This document shows positions 44,001-56,781 of a stretch of DNA of 64,000 bases, piece by piece. Source of the stretch: Sceloporus undulatus. Taxonomy: Eukaryota > Chordata > Lepidosauria > Squamata > Phrynosomatidae. Under the pieces are notes generated by a model, which did no database searches, had not been told where the DNA came from, and saw nothing but the letters and a program-made list of their open reading frames with translations. Every line of letters begins with the position of its first letter. Position 1 is the first letter of the stretch. A program made the position numbers and the translations under genes. Location: contig NC_056527.1 of assembly GCF_019175285.1 (NCBI RefSeq), positions 113,676,230 through 113,740,229 on the forward strand, read 5' to 3'.

Positions 44001-47000
44001 ACAAGTCGGGACTGTATTTATACCATGGTTCCAAATGAATCCCATCAGTACACTGGGATTATCTGGTTGCTTCAGCATTTCAGATGGACATGGGTTGGTC
44101 TCTTTGCTGTTGATAATAATAATGGAGACCATTTCTTGCAAACCCTGGAATCATTGCTTTCCAAGAATGGGATCTGTTCAGCCTTCACACAAAGAATCCC
44201 ACGACTTGCCCGTTTGGATGATTTGGATGAAATCACCGATATAGCCTTCAATATTTATATGCACTTATTGGATAATAAAACAAATGTATTTGTTATCTAT
44301 GGAGAATCCCTGACCACTGCGTGGCTCAGAACTATTGTATTTTTCCAAGACCCTGAAAATAAAGAAAGCACATCATTTGGAAAGGTGTGGATCATGACGT
44401 CTCAGATTGATTTCATCTTGACAGGCCTTCAAAGAGGTTGGAATCTTCACTTGTTCCAAGGTGCCATTTCCTTTAGCGTCCATTCAGAAAATATTCTAGA
44501 TTTTAGGAAGTTTCTCCAGGTAATAAAACCTTATTCAACCCAAGATGATGGATTTCTCAAAGTCTTCTGGGAGCAAGCATTTGACTGTTCATTTCCAAAG
44601 CCTGGGGTGGCAATAAGTGTCACTGAAATATGTACTGGAGATGAGAAACTGGAAAGTCTTCCTGGATCTCAGTTTGAACTTCTCATGACCAGTCATAGCT
44701 ACAGTATCTATAATGCTGTCCATGCTGTCGCTCATGCTTTGCAAGCTATGTCTTCTTACAACCTCAGAGAAAAGGGTTGCATACCTCATCCAGCTATGAG
44801 ATGTAACAAAGCCGGACTGCACAGTTTTCAGGCTTGGCAGGTAATCTCTCAAGAGCAAGATGTAGCTATCTGTTTGTCCATCCATCCATCCATCCATCCA
44901 TCCATCCATCCATTTTCTTTATACCCTGCCTTTCTCTCAACATGGAACCAAAGGCAGCTTGCAACAAAGTTGAAATAAGATAAAGCGTGTGTGTGTGTGG
45001 GGGGGGGTAACAAATGCTGATGATAAAAACTTAAAACACAATTAAACAAAATAACACTATTAATTGCAAAAAAGTAAAACAACATTTAAAACATAGCAAT
45101 AAAGATAAAATATAACACAGAGACAGACAAACAAAGTTTCCCTCACAACTGATTAATTATCAAATGCCATTTAGGCCTAGTACATACTATGAAGAAGCGG
45201 CGTCCAGATGCCAATTCTAGGGTTAAGGACTGCGCACCAACCACATGGTCCCTAACCCTAGGACAACACAGCGGCAGTGTAATGGTGGCCTCTCATCCAT
45301 ACAGGGGTCACCATCATCACGTAAGTGACCAGAGAGTATAGATGTTGCTGCATGTTGCTTACATCATGAGTGCGCCAATGGCACACTTGTGACATCCGCG
45401 TGGCAGTGGAAGAAGAACCTGTTTCATCCGGGTTCTTTTTGGGGTGGGGGGATGCTGGGTAGCTTGGCTGCTACAGTGTCCCTCCAGAGGAAAACCGGCA
45501 GCCTCCAGCCCGCCCTTTCGGGGTGGTATGTACCGGGTCTATGATAATAATAAAAAGTCTAACTTCCAGAAAAGGAGAACAGAGAGATGGACATCCCAGC
45601 ATAAAACACCTTTCCAGGGGCTGTGATACCAGTAGGACTGAGAAGAATCCCTGCTTCAAAGAACTTAATATTCATCAATGTTCATATGGGAAGATACAAT
45701 CTTGCATAAAGTCTTCACCTAAATCATATAGGGCTTTATAGGTCATAGTCAGTGCTTTGAACCATGGCCACAAACTAACTGGTAGGGAATGGATCTGTTT
45801 CAGAAAGAGCGTTATATAGTCCCTGGACCTGGTCATAGCATTTGAGCCTCAAGTTCCAATTTCAAAGGAGAGTCCCATTTCAACAAGGTGATCAGTACAA
45901 GAGAATACATCTAGCTTTTGCCCTCATAAAATATTGGAATAGAATAATATAATTATGCATTGTATGTACAGGTTGAGTTTCTCTTATCCGAAATGATTGG
46001 GACCACATGGTTTTTGGTTTTTGTTTATGTTTTGTTTTTTGTTTTTTTGCAGTTGGGGATATCTGTATTTGTACATATACATAATCTATCTTGGAGATGG
46101 AACCCAATTCTAAACACAAAATTCATTTAATTTTCATGTACACCTTTTAAACATAACCAGAAAGTATTTTTATGCAATATTTCTAACACGTTTGTTCTTG
46201 AAACCAAGTTTGTGTACACAGAACCATCAGTAAGCAAAGGTGTCACTACCTCAACCACCTGTGGATTTTTTAATTATTTTTAATCTTAGTTTTAGTTTTT
46301 GGAGTACTTCGAATTCTGGAATTTTGGATAAGGGATACTCAACCTATACAAGTTATGCTTTTTCTAATGGAAATGTAAGTCTCCCATACAAAAGTATAAA
46401 TGTTGCATCTTCTTCAGCAAGAACCTTATGCTGATTTTGGATAGATCAATTTATATGAACAATACCATTGAGGAAAATTTACATCTCTAATATGATTATA
46501 TCCTCCATTATATTATTCTATTTCAACAATCTCCTCTCTCTCTCTCTCTCTTTCTCTCTTACAAGTAGCTCCATGAATTTCTTCAAGGGCTTTCATTTAA
46601 TAACTCAGCTGGAGAAACAGTGTCCTTTAATGACAAAAGGGAAAGGGAAGGTGGATTTGACATCATTAGTTTAGATACATTTCCAAACAAGTCCTTCCAG
46701 AAAGTGAAAGTTGGGAGGGTGGACCCCATTGCTCCTCAAGGAAAAGAATTAATGATGAACACAGATCTTCTCGTGTGGCATAGCAAGTTTAAGCAGGTAT
46801 GTATTACAGGATAGTTCTGGGTGATCTGCCTTCGTCTAGCCATACTAGTACTAGAATGCTACAAGACCAGAATTTGATCAGAGGTTCAAATCCATGCTCA
46901 GCCATGAAAGGCCACTGGATGACTCCAGACTAGTTACAGTCTCACAGTCTTAAAGCAAAGCAATGGCACACTCCTCTGAAGAAATCTTTCTTTAAAAAAG

Positions 47001-50000
47001 AAAGAAAGAAACCCTAGGATAAGGTTGCCAGAAGTCAGAGCTGACTTGAAGGCACATCACAACAAGTCAAACAGAACATCGCAGTTGTTATCAGACTCTA
47101 GTATAAAAGCAATCCAGAATTAAAATTTGCTCTGTTAATATGCTCATTTTAAAGATCAGCTAACACAATAGTATGAAAGTTTGTTGAGTTTTCATCAGGC
47201 CCGGTGGTAAAAGGGAGAGGGCAACCAAAAGGAAGAATCATGGAAGTCCAAAAAATTGCTAGATGTCACTGTTGTGCAGGTATCCAGTTGCACCCAGTAA
47301 TGCTTTCTGGCATGCAAGGGAGACAGTAAGTCCCTATCTTTGGAAATAACAAAACCAGCTGCTGGTCAGGGATGAACCCTCATGCATGCTTCTGAGGCAG
47401 CATATGATGCTATACCAGTATGGTGGGCACATTGAATTTCCTTTGCAAACCAGCATTTGAAAAAGATTTCTCTGAAAATATTCCCATGGTGATCTGTCTC
47501 ACATTTATGGACAGATGCCTCCCCTTTCTCTTTGTAATGAACCCTGTCATCCTGGTCATCAGAAGAAAAGCAAGGAAGGAGAAAAATTCTGCTGCTATGC
47601 TTGTGTTCCATGTTCAGAAGGGAAGGTTTCCAACAAGACGGGTAGGTTATGTATTCCTTTTTTTCCTTCATAAAGGTGTAATAGAAATTGTTGGATCTGA
47701 TTAACTGTTATGACTAATAGTTTCTCATGCATATAGCAATCTGGCTACACATATGGTTGTGCTTTCATTTTAAAACAAACAAAACTTATCAAACACTATT
47801 TATCCTATCAAATGATGTATATAACCTATATATAACCTATTACCAATCCTGTCATGTTACTTCTTTTATTGTATAATATTATATATTCCATCTGTTCTTC
47901 TCCACTCTTACTTATAACTTCTACACTATATACTGACTCTCTTTCTTCTTCCTTCTTTCTTCCATCTCTTCCTTGCCTCTTCCTTCCCCTCCTTTCCTTT
48001 CCTTCCATTCTATACTCCATTCCATACTCCTACACCCTTTTCTACTTCCTAATATCTTGTTCTTATCCCCTTCTATTCCATCCTTTATCCACCCCATCTA
48101 ACCTAACTCCTACTCAAACCTACCTTTTACATCCTTAGAGCCATCATATTGAGATTGTTAGCCTTCCCTATCAGAGAGCTCTAGTGCCCAACCAAACTAA
48201 AAATCCCAGAATTCCATAGTTTTGCACCATGGAAGTTAAAGTGGCATCAAGCTGCTTTTTTCTGCAGTGTGGCAGCAGACTCAGTCAGTATGAACTAGAG
48301 TTATAAATCTTAATCTATATTGCCATTTTAGGCAAGGACAAATACTTTCAAATGTCTTTTTTTCCAATGAGCAAGACAGTTTGGGTTCATTCTTTAAAAT
48401 GATTTTGTGCTTCTTGGATACCACCTCCCCCCAATGTTATATACTGCTATACAAAAGTATGTGTACAAAGGATTATTTCTGTGCTATGAATAATACACTA
48501 AAGAAAGTAACATAGAATGACACATGCAATACATAATATAAAAATAAACATAGACATGTGCAAGTATACAAAGGCTACAGTACAATGATAATACACATCA
48601 ATATTAATGAAATAATAACAGGAACAATTACAGTATACAAATTATCCCCATTATATCTACTATAGGGATGCGGCAGCTTTAGGGGTGGGACACTAATTCT
48701 GATGATCAGAAGATCAGAAGGTTGGCAGTTCAAGGCCTGAGGGCTGCATGATGGAATGAGCTCCTTTCACTAGTCCCAGCTTCTACCCACCTAGCAGATC
48801 AAAAACATGCAAATGCAAGTAGATAGATAGGTACAACTTCGGTGGGAAGGTAACAACATTTGGTGCAGTCATGCTGGCCACATAACCACAAAAGCAGGCT
48901 TTGGACAACGCTGGCTCTTTGGCTTAGCAATGTAGATGAGCACTGCCCCCTACATTCAGTTATGACTAGACATTCATGTCAAGGGACTACCTTTACCTTT
49001 ACCTTTATATCTACTATAGATGACATGCTGGAAAGGATGATATGGAACCACAATAGAATAGTAGTATGCCTGTATCATGAAATTAAGGTGTTTCAATACA
49101 GTAGGTCTTCCTCAGCCACTCTGTAACAAGCTGTTATTCTCTTATTTTTCAGATATGAATGACTGTGTCCAATGTCCTGAACATCAATATTCTAGCAAGG
49201 AGAGAGAAAGATGTGTCTCCAAAACGATTAGCTTTCTCTCTTATGTAAATCCATTGGGGATCATTTTTGCCTCAGTTGCTCTTTCTCTCTCCTTGGTTAC
49301 AGTGTTTGTGCTCACAACTTTTCTCAAGCACAGAGATACCCCTCTTGTGAAAGCCAACAACCGGAACCTGACCTATCTGCTCCTCATTTCTCTTCTTCTC
49401 TGCTTCCTCTCTCCATTCTTGTTCCTTGGCCAGCCAGGAAAAGTGACCTGCCTTCTCAGGCAACCAACCTTTGCCACCATCTTCTCAGTGGCTGTTTCTT
49501 GTGTGTTGGCAAAAACCATGATAGTTTCTCTAGCATTCCTAGCCATAAAGCCTGGATCTAGGTTCAAGAAATGGGTGGGGAAAAGACTGACTTATTCCAT
49601 AGTCCTTTCTTGTCCCCTTATTCAAGTAAGCATTTGTACTGTATGGTTGCTAACCTTTCCTCCATTCCTTGATTTAGACATGCACTCCATAACTGAGGAA
49701 ATCATTCTGCAATGCAATGAAGGCTCAGTTGTCATGTTTTACTGTGTCCTGAGCTACATGGGCTTCTTGGCGCTTGCTAGTTTCATTGTGGCATTCCTAT
49801 CCCGTAAATTGCCGGATAGTTTTAATGAAGCCAAGTTGATTACATTCAGTATGCTGGTCTTTTGTAGCGTGTGGGTCTCCTTTGTCCCCACCTACCTCAG
49901 TGCAATTGGGAAATCCATGGTGGCTGTGGAGATCTTCAGCATCTTAACCTCTGGTGCTGGTTTACTAGGCTGTATGTTTTTCCCTAAATGCTATATCATT

Positions 50001-50054
50001 GTGTTGAGGCCTGAACTGAACAAAAGGGAACAGCTCATAAGAAGAAGGAATTAA
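40845..50054 (+). CDS. Vomeronasal type-2 receptor V2R-B, six exons, intact
   Basis: Class C GPCR of the V2R family. Exons: 40845-41059, 42663-42954, 43965-44840, 46569-46796, 47515-47641, 49153-50054, all with GT/AG borders and compatible phases; about 879 residues to a TAA stop. Signal peptide [13 protein letters not shown]. The flytrap domain covers exons 1-4 ('[20 protein letters not shown]', '[20 protein letters not shown]', '[19 protein letters not shown]'). The cysteine-rich linker is exon 5 and the start of exon 6. The seven-helix domain carries '[20 protein letters not shown]' and ends 'REQLIRRRN'. The closest relative here is V2R-A (same strand, same exon sizes apart from six nt in exon 3). 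Introns hold two MITEs, a Tigger-like element, SINEs and a TCCA microsatellite. An in-frame ATG at 40797 would add 16 residues; the signal-peptide ATG is preferred. Confidence 0.95.
42663..42954 (+). CDS. V2R-B exon 2
   Basis: 292 nt after acceptor 'cttttcag'. Starts '[20 protein letters not shown]', ends 'FYKIPQ' before GTAGGA. Confidence 0.95.
43673..43903 (+). mobile_element. Palindromic MITE in V2R-B intron 2
   Basis: Good full-length copy. Left end 'ggctgcatctacactgcaga', right end 'ttatttctgcaatgaggatg'; 'tcctgtgatttgtagtttg' near the centre. Confidence 0.8.
43965..44840 (+). CDS. V2R-B exon 3
   Basis: 876 nt, 292 codons, open. Begins '[20 protein letters not shown]', includes '[11 protein letters not shown]' and '[15 protein letters not shown]', ends 'FQAWQ' before GTAATC. 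Confidence 0.95.
44877..44912. repeat. (TCCA)n microsatellite
   Basis: Nine tandem TCCA units, just after V2R-B exon 3. Confidence 0.95.
45174..45540. mobile_element. GC-rich MITE-like element in V2R-B intron 3
   Basis: About 367 bp with inverted ends 'ggcctagtacatac' and 'gtatgtaccgggtc'. CpG-rich interior, no transposase. Confidence 0.6.
45969..46345. mobile_element. Tigger-like (Tc1/mariner) MITE in V2R-B intron 3
   Basis: Inverted ends 'caggttgagtttctcttatc' and 'ggataagggatactcaacct', next to TA dinucleotides. The interior ('ggtgtcactacctcaacc') matches recalled Tigger-type non-autonomous elements. No transposase. Confidence 0.75.
46569..46796 (+). CDS. V2R-B exon 4
   Basis: 228 nt, phase 0. 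Starts '[20 protein letters not shown]', ends 'VWHSKFKQ' before GTATGT. Confidence 0.93.
46850..47078 (+). repeat. tRNA-derived SINE in V2R-B intron 4
   Basis: 'ggttcaaatccatgctcagc' (B-box-like), 'ctcctctgaagaaatctttc' and the tail 'tgacttgaaggcacatcac' followed by 'aacaag'. Diverged but nearly full body. Confidence 0.7.
47515..47641 (+). CDS. V2R-B exon 5 (cysteine-rich domain)
   Basis: 127 nt. '[20 protein letters not shown]', '[18 protein letters not shown]' plus one base before GTAGGT. The longer open frame around it is in the wrong frame. Confidence 0.92.
47930..48125 (+). repeat. Pyrimidine-rich tract
   Basis: Long irregular C/T-rich run (tcc, ttc and ctt units) in V2R-B intron 5. 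Confidence 0.85.
48140..48290 (+). mobile_element. Palindromic MITE, partial
   Basis: 'atcagagagctctagtgccc', 'aaatcccagaattccatagt' and a right end 'ttttctgcagtgtggcag'; the left end is missing. Confidence 0.6.
48660..49012 (+). repeat. tRNA-derived SINE with (CTTTAC)n tail
   Basis: About 350 bp: tRNA-like head 'gggatgcggcagctttaggg', B-box-like 'ttggcagttcaaggcc', body 'ggacaacgctggctctttgg', tail 'acctttacctttacctttat'. Looks full length; a different SINE type from the aac-tailed ones. Confidence 0.75.
49153..50054 (+). CDS. V2R-B exon 6 (seven-helix domain)
   Basis: 902 nt after acceptor 'atttttcag'. '[14 protein letters not shown]', then seven helices and '[15 protein letters not shown]' with TAA. 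The extra 76 nt of open frame upstream (from 49077) is intron. Confidence 0.97.
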
Positions 50055-50232
50055 GATATGATATGATGTTTCCCTAACGTTGTTCATTTTGTGATATCAT
50101 TTCTTTGTAGTGTAATGCTAAATAGCAAAGATGTTACTATAGCGTCATTTATAAATGTTTATTAGAAATTATGTCCCTGTGGGTATTTTTTACAAACATC
50201 TTTCTTACACTAAAAATCTCCCAGTTTAGATT

Positions 50233-50740
50233 AGAATCACAGGATCATAGAGTTGGTAGAGACAACAAGGGCCATCCAGTCCAAACCCATTTTGCCATGC
50301 AGGAACACAGAGTCAAAGCACCCTCAACAGATAGACATCCAGCTTCTGTTTAAAAACCTCCAAAGAAGGAGATTCCACCGTTCTCCAAGGGACCATATTC
50401 CACTGTCAAACAGCTCTCCCTGTCAGGAAGGTCTTCCTAATGCTGAGGTGAAATCTCTTTCCCTGTAGTTTGAATCCATTGCTCTGGGTCCTGTTCTCTG
50501 GAGCAGCAGAAAATAAGCTAGCTCCAGCATCAATATGACACCCCTTCAAATATCTAAACAGGGCTATCATGTCACTTCTTAACCTTCTCTTTTCCAAGCT
50601 GAACATACCCAGCTCCCTAAGTCTCTCCTCATAAGGCATGGTTTCCAGACCCTTCACCATTTTGACTGCCCTCCTCTGTCAACTCCAATTTATCAACATC
50701 CTTTTTGAATTGTGGTGCCCAGAACTGGACAAATGAAATG
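50233..50740 (-). mobile_element. CR1 3' part, minus strand
   Basis: Minus-strand translation includes '[20 protein letters not shown]' and '[20 protein letters not shown]'. The CR1 terminus is at the low-coordinate end ('atcatagagttggtagagac'). Lies between V2R-B and V2R-C. Confidence 0.85.
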
Positions 50741-52360
50741 GCTTCCTGACACACTATGTATAGTATAACACTGGATGCTCTTAGCCAGTCTAACAAATCT
50801 CCTTTCTGTTTCATATGGCCATCAATTCACCCTGGCCCTAGGTAACTTCTTTTTTCCTCCCTTTGCCCCTCAATGAGCATCATTAAAACTGAACTTGTCA
50901 TCTCATCACCATACCCACAAATTTTGTATTTCCATGGGTAGTGATACAGTCTATAAAAGTCCTTCCTGGGTATCAGTTCACTCTATGCATCTAAAGAAGT
51001 AGACCAAGAAGACTATCACACACACTTCCCTTCCAATGCTGCTGTAGATTTTTAAAACCCTGAAATAGCAATGATTCTTATTGCACTTCCACGCAATCAT
51101 GAATGGATAACAGGTTGCCCATGATTGACAGCTGTTCACTGGATTTTCCCATGAATTAAAAGCATCAGCAGAAGCATGGATTGACTACAGGATACCTACT
51201 GCTTGGTGGCCTCAATGAGCTGAGATCCATGGATTGCAGTGTCACTCCCACTTCTATCCCATTATTGAAGAACCATGCAATCATCTTCCAAGTCTATGAA
51301 AGATCATGCTACAATTTTTGTGTGTGCTGTTAAGTCTCAAAGGTGCTGCAAGATCTCTTTAGATACTTATATTTCATACTATGGAATTAATCTCCCTATT
51401 TTCCTAGGAACCATGCTTATGAGAAGGCACCTTAGTGGCAAGCAAGATTGTTTTGCATGTGTTCAAATCAGTTCAGATTTATGGGTGGACATGGATTCAC
51501 AGAAAAATTAAAAGGCATTTAGGATATCTTCCAGATTAAATTACTGTTTTTCCCCTTAGAGAACTTTGACATTGATGACAGAGACCCTATTGCCCAGTTC
51601 CTATCTTCTGGTAGTGGGTATGGAAGTATTGAAACAGGAACATCAGAGTCCTTCCTTCATAGTGAGGCAGCAGAATTCAACTTTATTTTCTGTTATGATG
51701 GAGAAAGATAAACTAGGCTTCCTCCAGCTTTTTATGGAATGAGGATGTTCTGGAAATGAAATGCTCTTGAAGTGCACTTCTTTCAATGCATAAGAACTTT
51801 TGAAAAAGAGAGCATTTAACTACTAATTTGTAAATTTTATGTAATTGTTTACTTTATATCCTACTTTTATCTCAATATAGGACCGAAAGCAGCTCACAAT
51901 ACGTTTAAACAAAATGCCATTGAAATAATGGGATTGTACCAATTTTTAATATATTTCAGGATGCTGAATTCAAAAGACACAATAAAAATATCATGTCACA
52001 CAGTTATTTCACAAATTAGATTATTTTTTTTAGTCAATTCAGTTGTTGCTCAGCTTTGACTAAAAGTGAGGACACTGATGATCAGCTGAGATTTCTTATG
52101 TTTCATATCAGTGAATCAAAGTGTTTTGAGAGCATATTAGATTATTTTCTCTCCTGCCTTACTCTTTGAAGGATAATTCTTTGCAGGATGAGTTCATGCA
52201 TTCCCATATTACAGCAATGAAACATCAATTAATGTGGGGAAAAACTGAAGTCAGTTTTGGATTTAGAATGCATAATTCCCATAAAATGGGCATATCCTCT
52301 CTACCCAGGGTCACACAGTATATTTATAACCCAACTCTCTTCCATGCCAGCATTCTGTGA
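50741..52360. other. Intergenic region between V2R-B and V2R-C
   Basis: No gene seen. A LINE/SINE-like tail ('ctactttatctcaatata'-like words) lies near 51,855-51,910 and a small palindromic-repeat fragment near 51,325-51,370. Confidence 0.45.
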
Positions 52361-52440
52361 AGATGCCAGCCACAGATGCTGGTGAAACATAAGCAATAAG
52401 CTCTTCTAGAACATGGCCACAGAGCCCCAAAAGCCTACAA
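52361..52440 (+). mobile_element. Penelope-like terminal fragment
   Basis: 'gatgccagccacagatgctg' followed by 'agaacatggccacagagccc', the same end sequence as at 60,296-60,420. Confidence 0.6.
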
Positions 52441-52459
52441 CTATATATATATATATTTT

Positions 52460-52612
52460 CAGTTTTCTTCTTAAGTGTTGTCTGCTGTTCAGCTCTGACT
52501 TCAACATGATGAAGTAGTATTTATGTGAAAAGATGTACCCCAATAACCCAGCAGAGGAGGACAAGATGAAAAAGATCTCCACAGCCACCATATCTTTGCC
52601 TCTAGAACTGAT
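52460..52612 (-). pseudogene. V2R last-exon remnant
   Basis: Minus-strand translation reads 'SSRGKDMVAVEIFFILSSSA', then 'GLLGYIFSHKYYFIMLKSEL' and 'NSRQHLRRKL'. This corresponds to the last 50 or so residues of V2R exon 6 (V2R-A has [16 protein letters not shown]). Everything 5' of this is missing; it abuts sequence resembling a V2R 3' UTR just past the stop of V2R-C. It is either a remnant of another V2R gene or a partial duplication. Confidence 0.8.
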
Positions 52613-52674
52613 ATGGTTTACATTGCACTACAAAGAAAATGATGTTACAAAATAAATAATATTAGGGAAATCCC

Positions 52675-53576
52675 TTAATTTTTTCTTCTTATGAGCTGTT
52701 CCTTTTTGTTAAGCTCGGGCCTCAACACAATGATGTAGCATTTCGGGAAGAAGATACAGCCCAGTAAACCAGCAGCAGAAGATAAGATGCTGAACATCTC
52801 CACAGCCACCATGGCTTTCCCTGTTGCACTCAGGTAGGTGGGGAAAAAGGTGACCCACACACTGCAAAACACCAGCATACTGAATGTAATAAATTTGGCT
52901 TCATTGAAACTGTCAGGCAATTTGCGGGCAAGGAATGCTACAATGAAGCTAGCCATGGCCAAGAGGCCCATGTATCCCAGGACAAAATAAAACATGATAA
53001 CTGATCCTTCATTGCATCGCATAATGATTTCTTCAGTTAGGGAATGCATGTCCAAATCAGGGAAGGGGGGAGATGTTGCCCACCATACTATACAAATACT
53101 TGCTTGAATAAGGGAGCAGAAAAGGACAATATAATAAGCCAATCTTTTATCCACCCACTTCGATATCCCACCTCCAGGCTTTGTGGCTAGGAATGCTAGA
53201 GAAACAACACTGGTTTTTGCCAGGAGACAAGAAACAGCCACTGAGAAGATGAAACCAAAAACTGGTTGTTGAAGAAAGCAGGTCTTTTTCCCAGGTTGGC
53301 CAAGAAAGAGCAAAGAAGAGAGGAAGCAGAGCAGAAGGGAAATGAGGAGAATATAGGTGATGCCCCGGTTGTTGGCTTTGACCATGGGAGTATCTTTATA
53401 TTTAATGAAAGTTCCTAACACCCAGACTGTGATCACAGAAAGAGAAGCAGCAAATGATGTGAAAATGATCCCTAAAGATTCTTCATAGGACAGAAAGTTA
53501 ATCCTTTTGGGGATGCATCCATTTCTGTTCACGCTTGGATGCTGATCATCTGGACATTCAGAACAGTGATCCATAT
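52675..53576 (-). CDS. V2R-C exon 6 (seven-helix domain)
   Basis: 902 nt. '[20 protein letters not shown]', seven helices including '[20 protein letters not shown]', stop after 'EQLIRRKN'. Confidence 0.97.
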
Positions 53577-56500
53577 CTTTAAAAAAGAAAAGACAGAAGG
53601 TAAGTTGTAGTTGGGATCCATGTATAAACAGTGGGCAATTTTCATTCTCCCATGTCTGTATTACACATATCTGCTGGTTTCATTTGCACTAATGGTCTTG
53701 GATGAAACGGATTATCTGGACCCATTTCAAACTGGCTTCCGGGCGGGTTACGGGGTTGAGACGGCCATGGTCGCCTTGGTCGATGATCTCCGTCTGAGCA
53801 TCGACAGGGGAAGCGTGTACCTGTTGGTGCTCTTGGACATCTCAGCGGCTTTCGATACCATAGACCATGGTATCCTTCTGGGACGCCTGGCAGAGGTGGG
53901 AATCGGGGGCACTGCGCTCCAGTGGTTCCGGTCCTACCTCTCCGGGAGGTCCCAGATGGTGCAGCTGGGAGACGTGTGCTCCGACGAGAGGCCCCTTAAA
54001 ACTGGGGTCCCTCAAGGAGCCATTCTGTCTCCCATGCTATTTAACATTTACATGAAACCGCTGGAAGAGATCATCCGGAGACATGGGGCGCGGGGTTATC
54101 AGTACGCTGATGACACCCAAATAATTTTCTCTATGTCCCCGACTGATGCAGTGACTGGGGATGGCGTCTCTCCTCTCGTGGCCTGTCTAGAGTCAGTAAT
54201 GGGCTGGATGAGGGAAAACCGACTCAAATTGAATCCAGAGAAAACGGAGGTACTAGTGATAGGTTCTCCTGGTCCAGGAATGGCGGTGGTTCCACCTGTC
54301 CTGAACGGGGTCACGCTCCCTGCGAAGGACTCCGTGCGCAGTCTGGGGGTGCTTCTTGACTCGTCGCTTCACCTGACAGCTCAGGTGAATGCGACGGTCA
54401 AGAGCACCTGTTATCAGCTTCGGCTGATCCGCCAGCTGCGCCCATACCTGGCCCAGAGGGACCTAGAAACGGTTGTACATGCTCTGGTAACTTCGAGACT
54501 GGATTTCTGCAATGTACTCTACATGGGGCAACCCTTATACCAAACTCGGAAGCTACAAATGGTGCAGAATATGGCAGCCCGGCTGGTCACTGGCACTCCC
54601 AGGACCAGCCATATAACACCGGTTTTAAAAGATCTCCATTGGCTGCCCATTCGCTTCCGAGCTCAATATAAGGTGTTGGTAATTACCTATAAAGCCCTAA
54701 ATGGCTTGGGCCCAGGATACCTAAAGGACCGCCTCTCCCCGTACATTCCGCCTTGCACCCTCAGAACGTCTGGGCAGCAGCTACTGAAGGTGCCTGGGGC
54801 TAGGTTAGCCTCCACGACACAGAGGGCATTTTCCACGGCTGCCCCAGCCCTTTGGAACGCGCTGCCCACCGAGCTCCGCTCGTCTACCACCCTGGCCCAA
54901 TTCAGGAAGGATCTAAAAACCTTCCTGTACCAACAGGCATTCCCCGATTAAATATCCTGTGGGCCTCCCTCCTCTTCCATGGCCAAGAGGTTGGGCTATG
55001 GGGCTTTTTTTTCTGTTATTTTCTTGATGTATTGATGTATTTGTATGGTTTTAATTTTTTGTATTGATAACATGGATTGTGTGTGTTTTTAATTGTTTTG
55101 TAAGCCGCCCTGATCGTTGGAAGGGCGGGGTATAAATAAAAAATTTATTATTTATTTATTTATTTATGGTGTGACAAAAATTCATTTTGCTTATACAGTA
55201 ACTACATTTTGGTTATACACTTTTAAAAAAACTTATCCACAGGTTTCCATTATGTGTGGATAGTTTGGGATCTTCTCTAGGTCCTCCCAATGCAATTCTA
55301 TGGTATACTTGGACTGACATTGACTGGAAGTTGTGCAAGCATCTTCTGAGGGAGCAGAAAGGAAAGAGAGTAAAGGAAAATGATGATATTTTGGAGCAGA
55401 TTGGTTGCCTTGTCCTCTACAGGGCAACAGATGGGCAGAGAGACTCTCCTTCCAGCCACAGAAAGCAAAAAAGAGAGTTCACTACTATTTATGGTTTTGG
55501 ATATCCATCAAATGTACTGAAACGTATCCCTCAGAGATAAGTGAATATTACTGTGTGGGATCATTAAAAGAACAGCTATGATTTTGCTGTGGTATTTGTT
55601 TTGGCTTTGGTTTAATGCTATATATGGAAGAACATACATAGAAATAGTATAGAAATAAACCTTTGTGAGCTCACTAAGGGGCTCAACAGACTGCCCCTAA
55701 GGGGCAGCCTCCAGCCACCCTTTTCCTAGCTGGATTGGAGCTGCAGCAACCTCAGGCTGTGGCCCTGATCCAACCTTTCAAGGTACAAAAAAGGAGCCGC
55801 AAAAAGCAGCTCCTTTTTGTGCCCTTGAAAGGATGCTGTAGCCACCACAGTGTAGCTATATGGTGCTCCTTCGGTGCTGCGTTATCTGGGCACTCTGGGA
55901 AGGTGGGGTTGGGCATGCATCATGAGGCCGGTCTGTAAAGGGCCTAAGTTTAATAACCCTTTCTCTCAAGTTGGTGTGGATGGAATGCTAGGGTTGTGTA
56001 TAAAACAAATAAATAAACAGAACAAAGAAAGGGTGCCCTTCATCAAGTAGCCATGGATCCAAAATCAAGGTGGAAAGGAGAAGACATCTGTAGATACAGA
56101 CATTGTAGGTGGCGCATTCCTACAGCTCAACATGTGAAAGGATTGAGGACTGTCCATACTATGCACTGATTAATCATTATTGGCCTTTCTTCTTCTCTGT
56201 TACGTTAATTTATTCATCTCTTCCCTAACTTTTTTTTCTGTGTAGTGACTCCTACACCTTTTCTTCTCCACACTAGCAAAAAACTGTTTGCATCCCACTC
56301 TTAACAAGTTGGAAGGATATCACAATGATTTAGCTGAATGGGCACATCCATGACATGATGATTTTTCAATGCCAAATGGCCTCCTTGCAATCTGAATCAA
56401 ACCAGTACCATGGGATGAAAGTACAGTACCCTTCTGCTTTGTAATCTTCCCATCTGCACATGGAAGACAATCATAACAGCAAAATTTTTGTCCTTCCTTT

Positions 56501-56750
56501 CTCCTCTTCTGACTCCCAGGTTGGCAGGGTTCATTACATGCTGAAGCAGGTACCATCTGCTCGTGACCAGGGAAGTTTGGGGTGTAATGAATAAAATGAA
56601 AACAAAATAAAATGGTGAAAATGCTAATCTTTATACAGATCTTTCCCAATATTTATTTAAGCTATAGCTCAAGGAAAATGCATTAGCACAGTAAGTAATG
56701 CATAATCCTTTATAACTGCAAGTACGTAGCCTCTGTATTAATAGTTCTGG

Positions 56751-56781
<31 letters not shown>

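Noticed and set aside
45892-46119. 75-codon minus-strand frame
   Set aside because: Falls inside the Tigger-like MITE.
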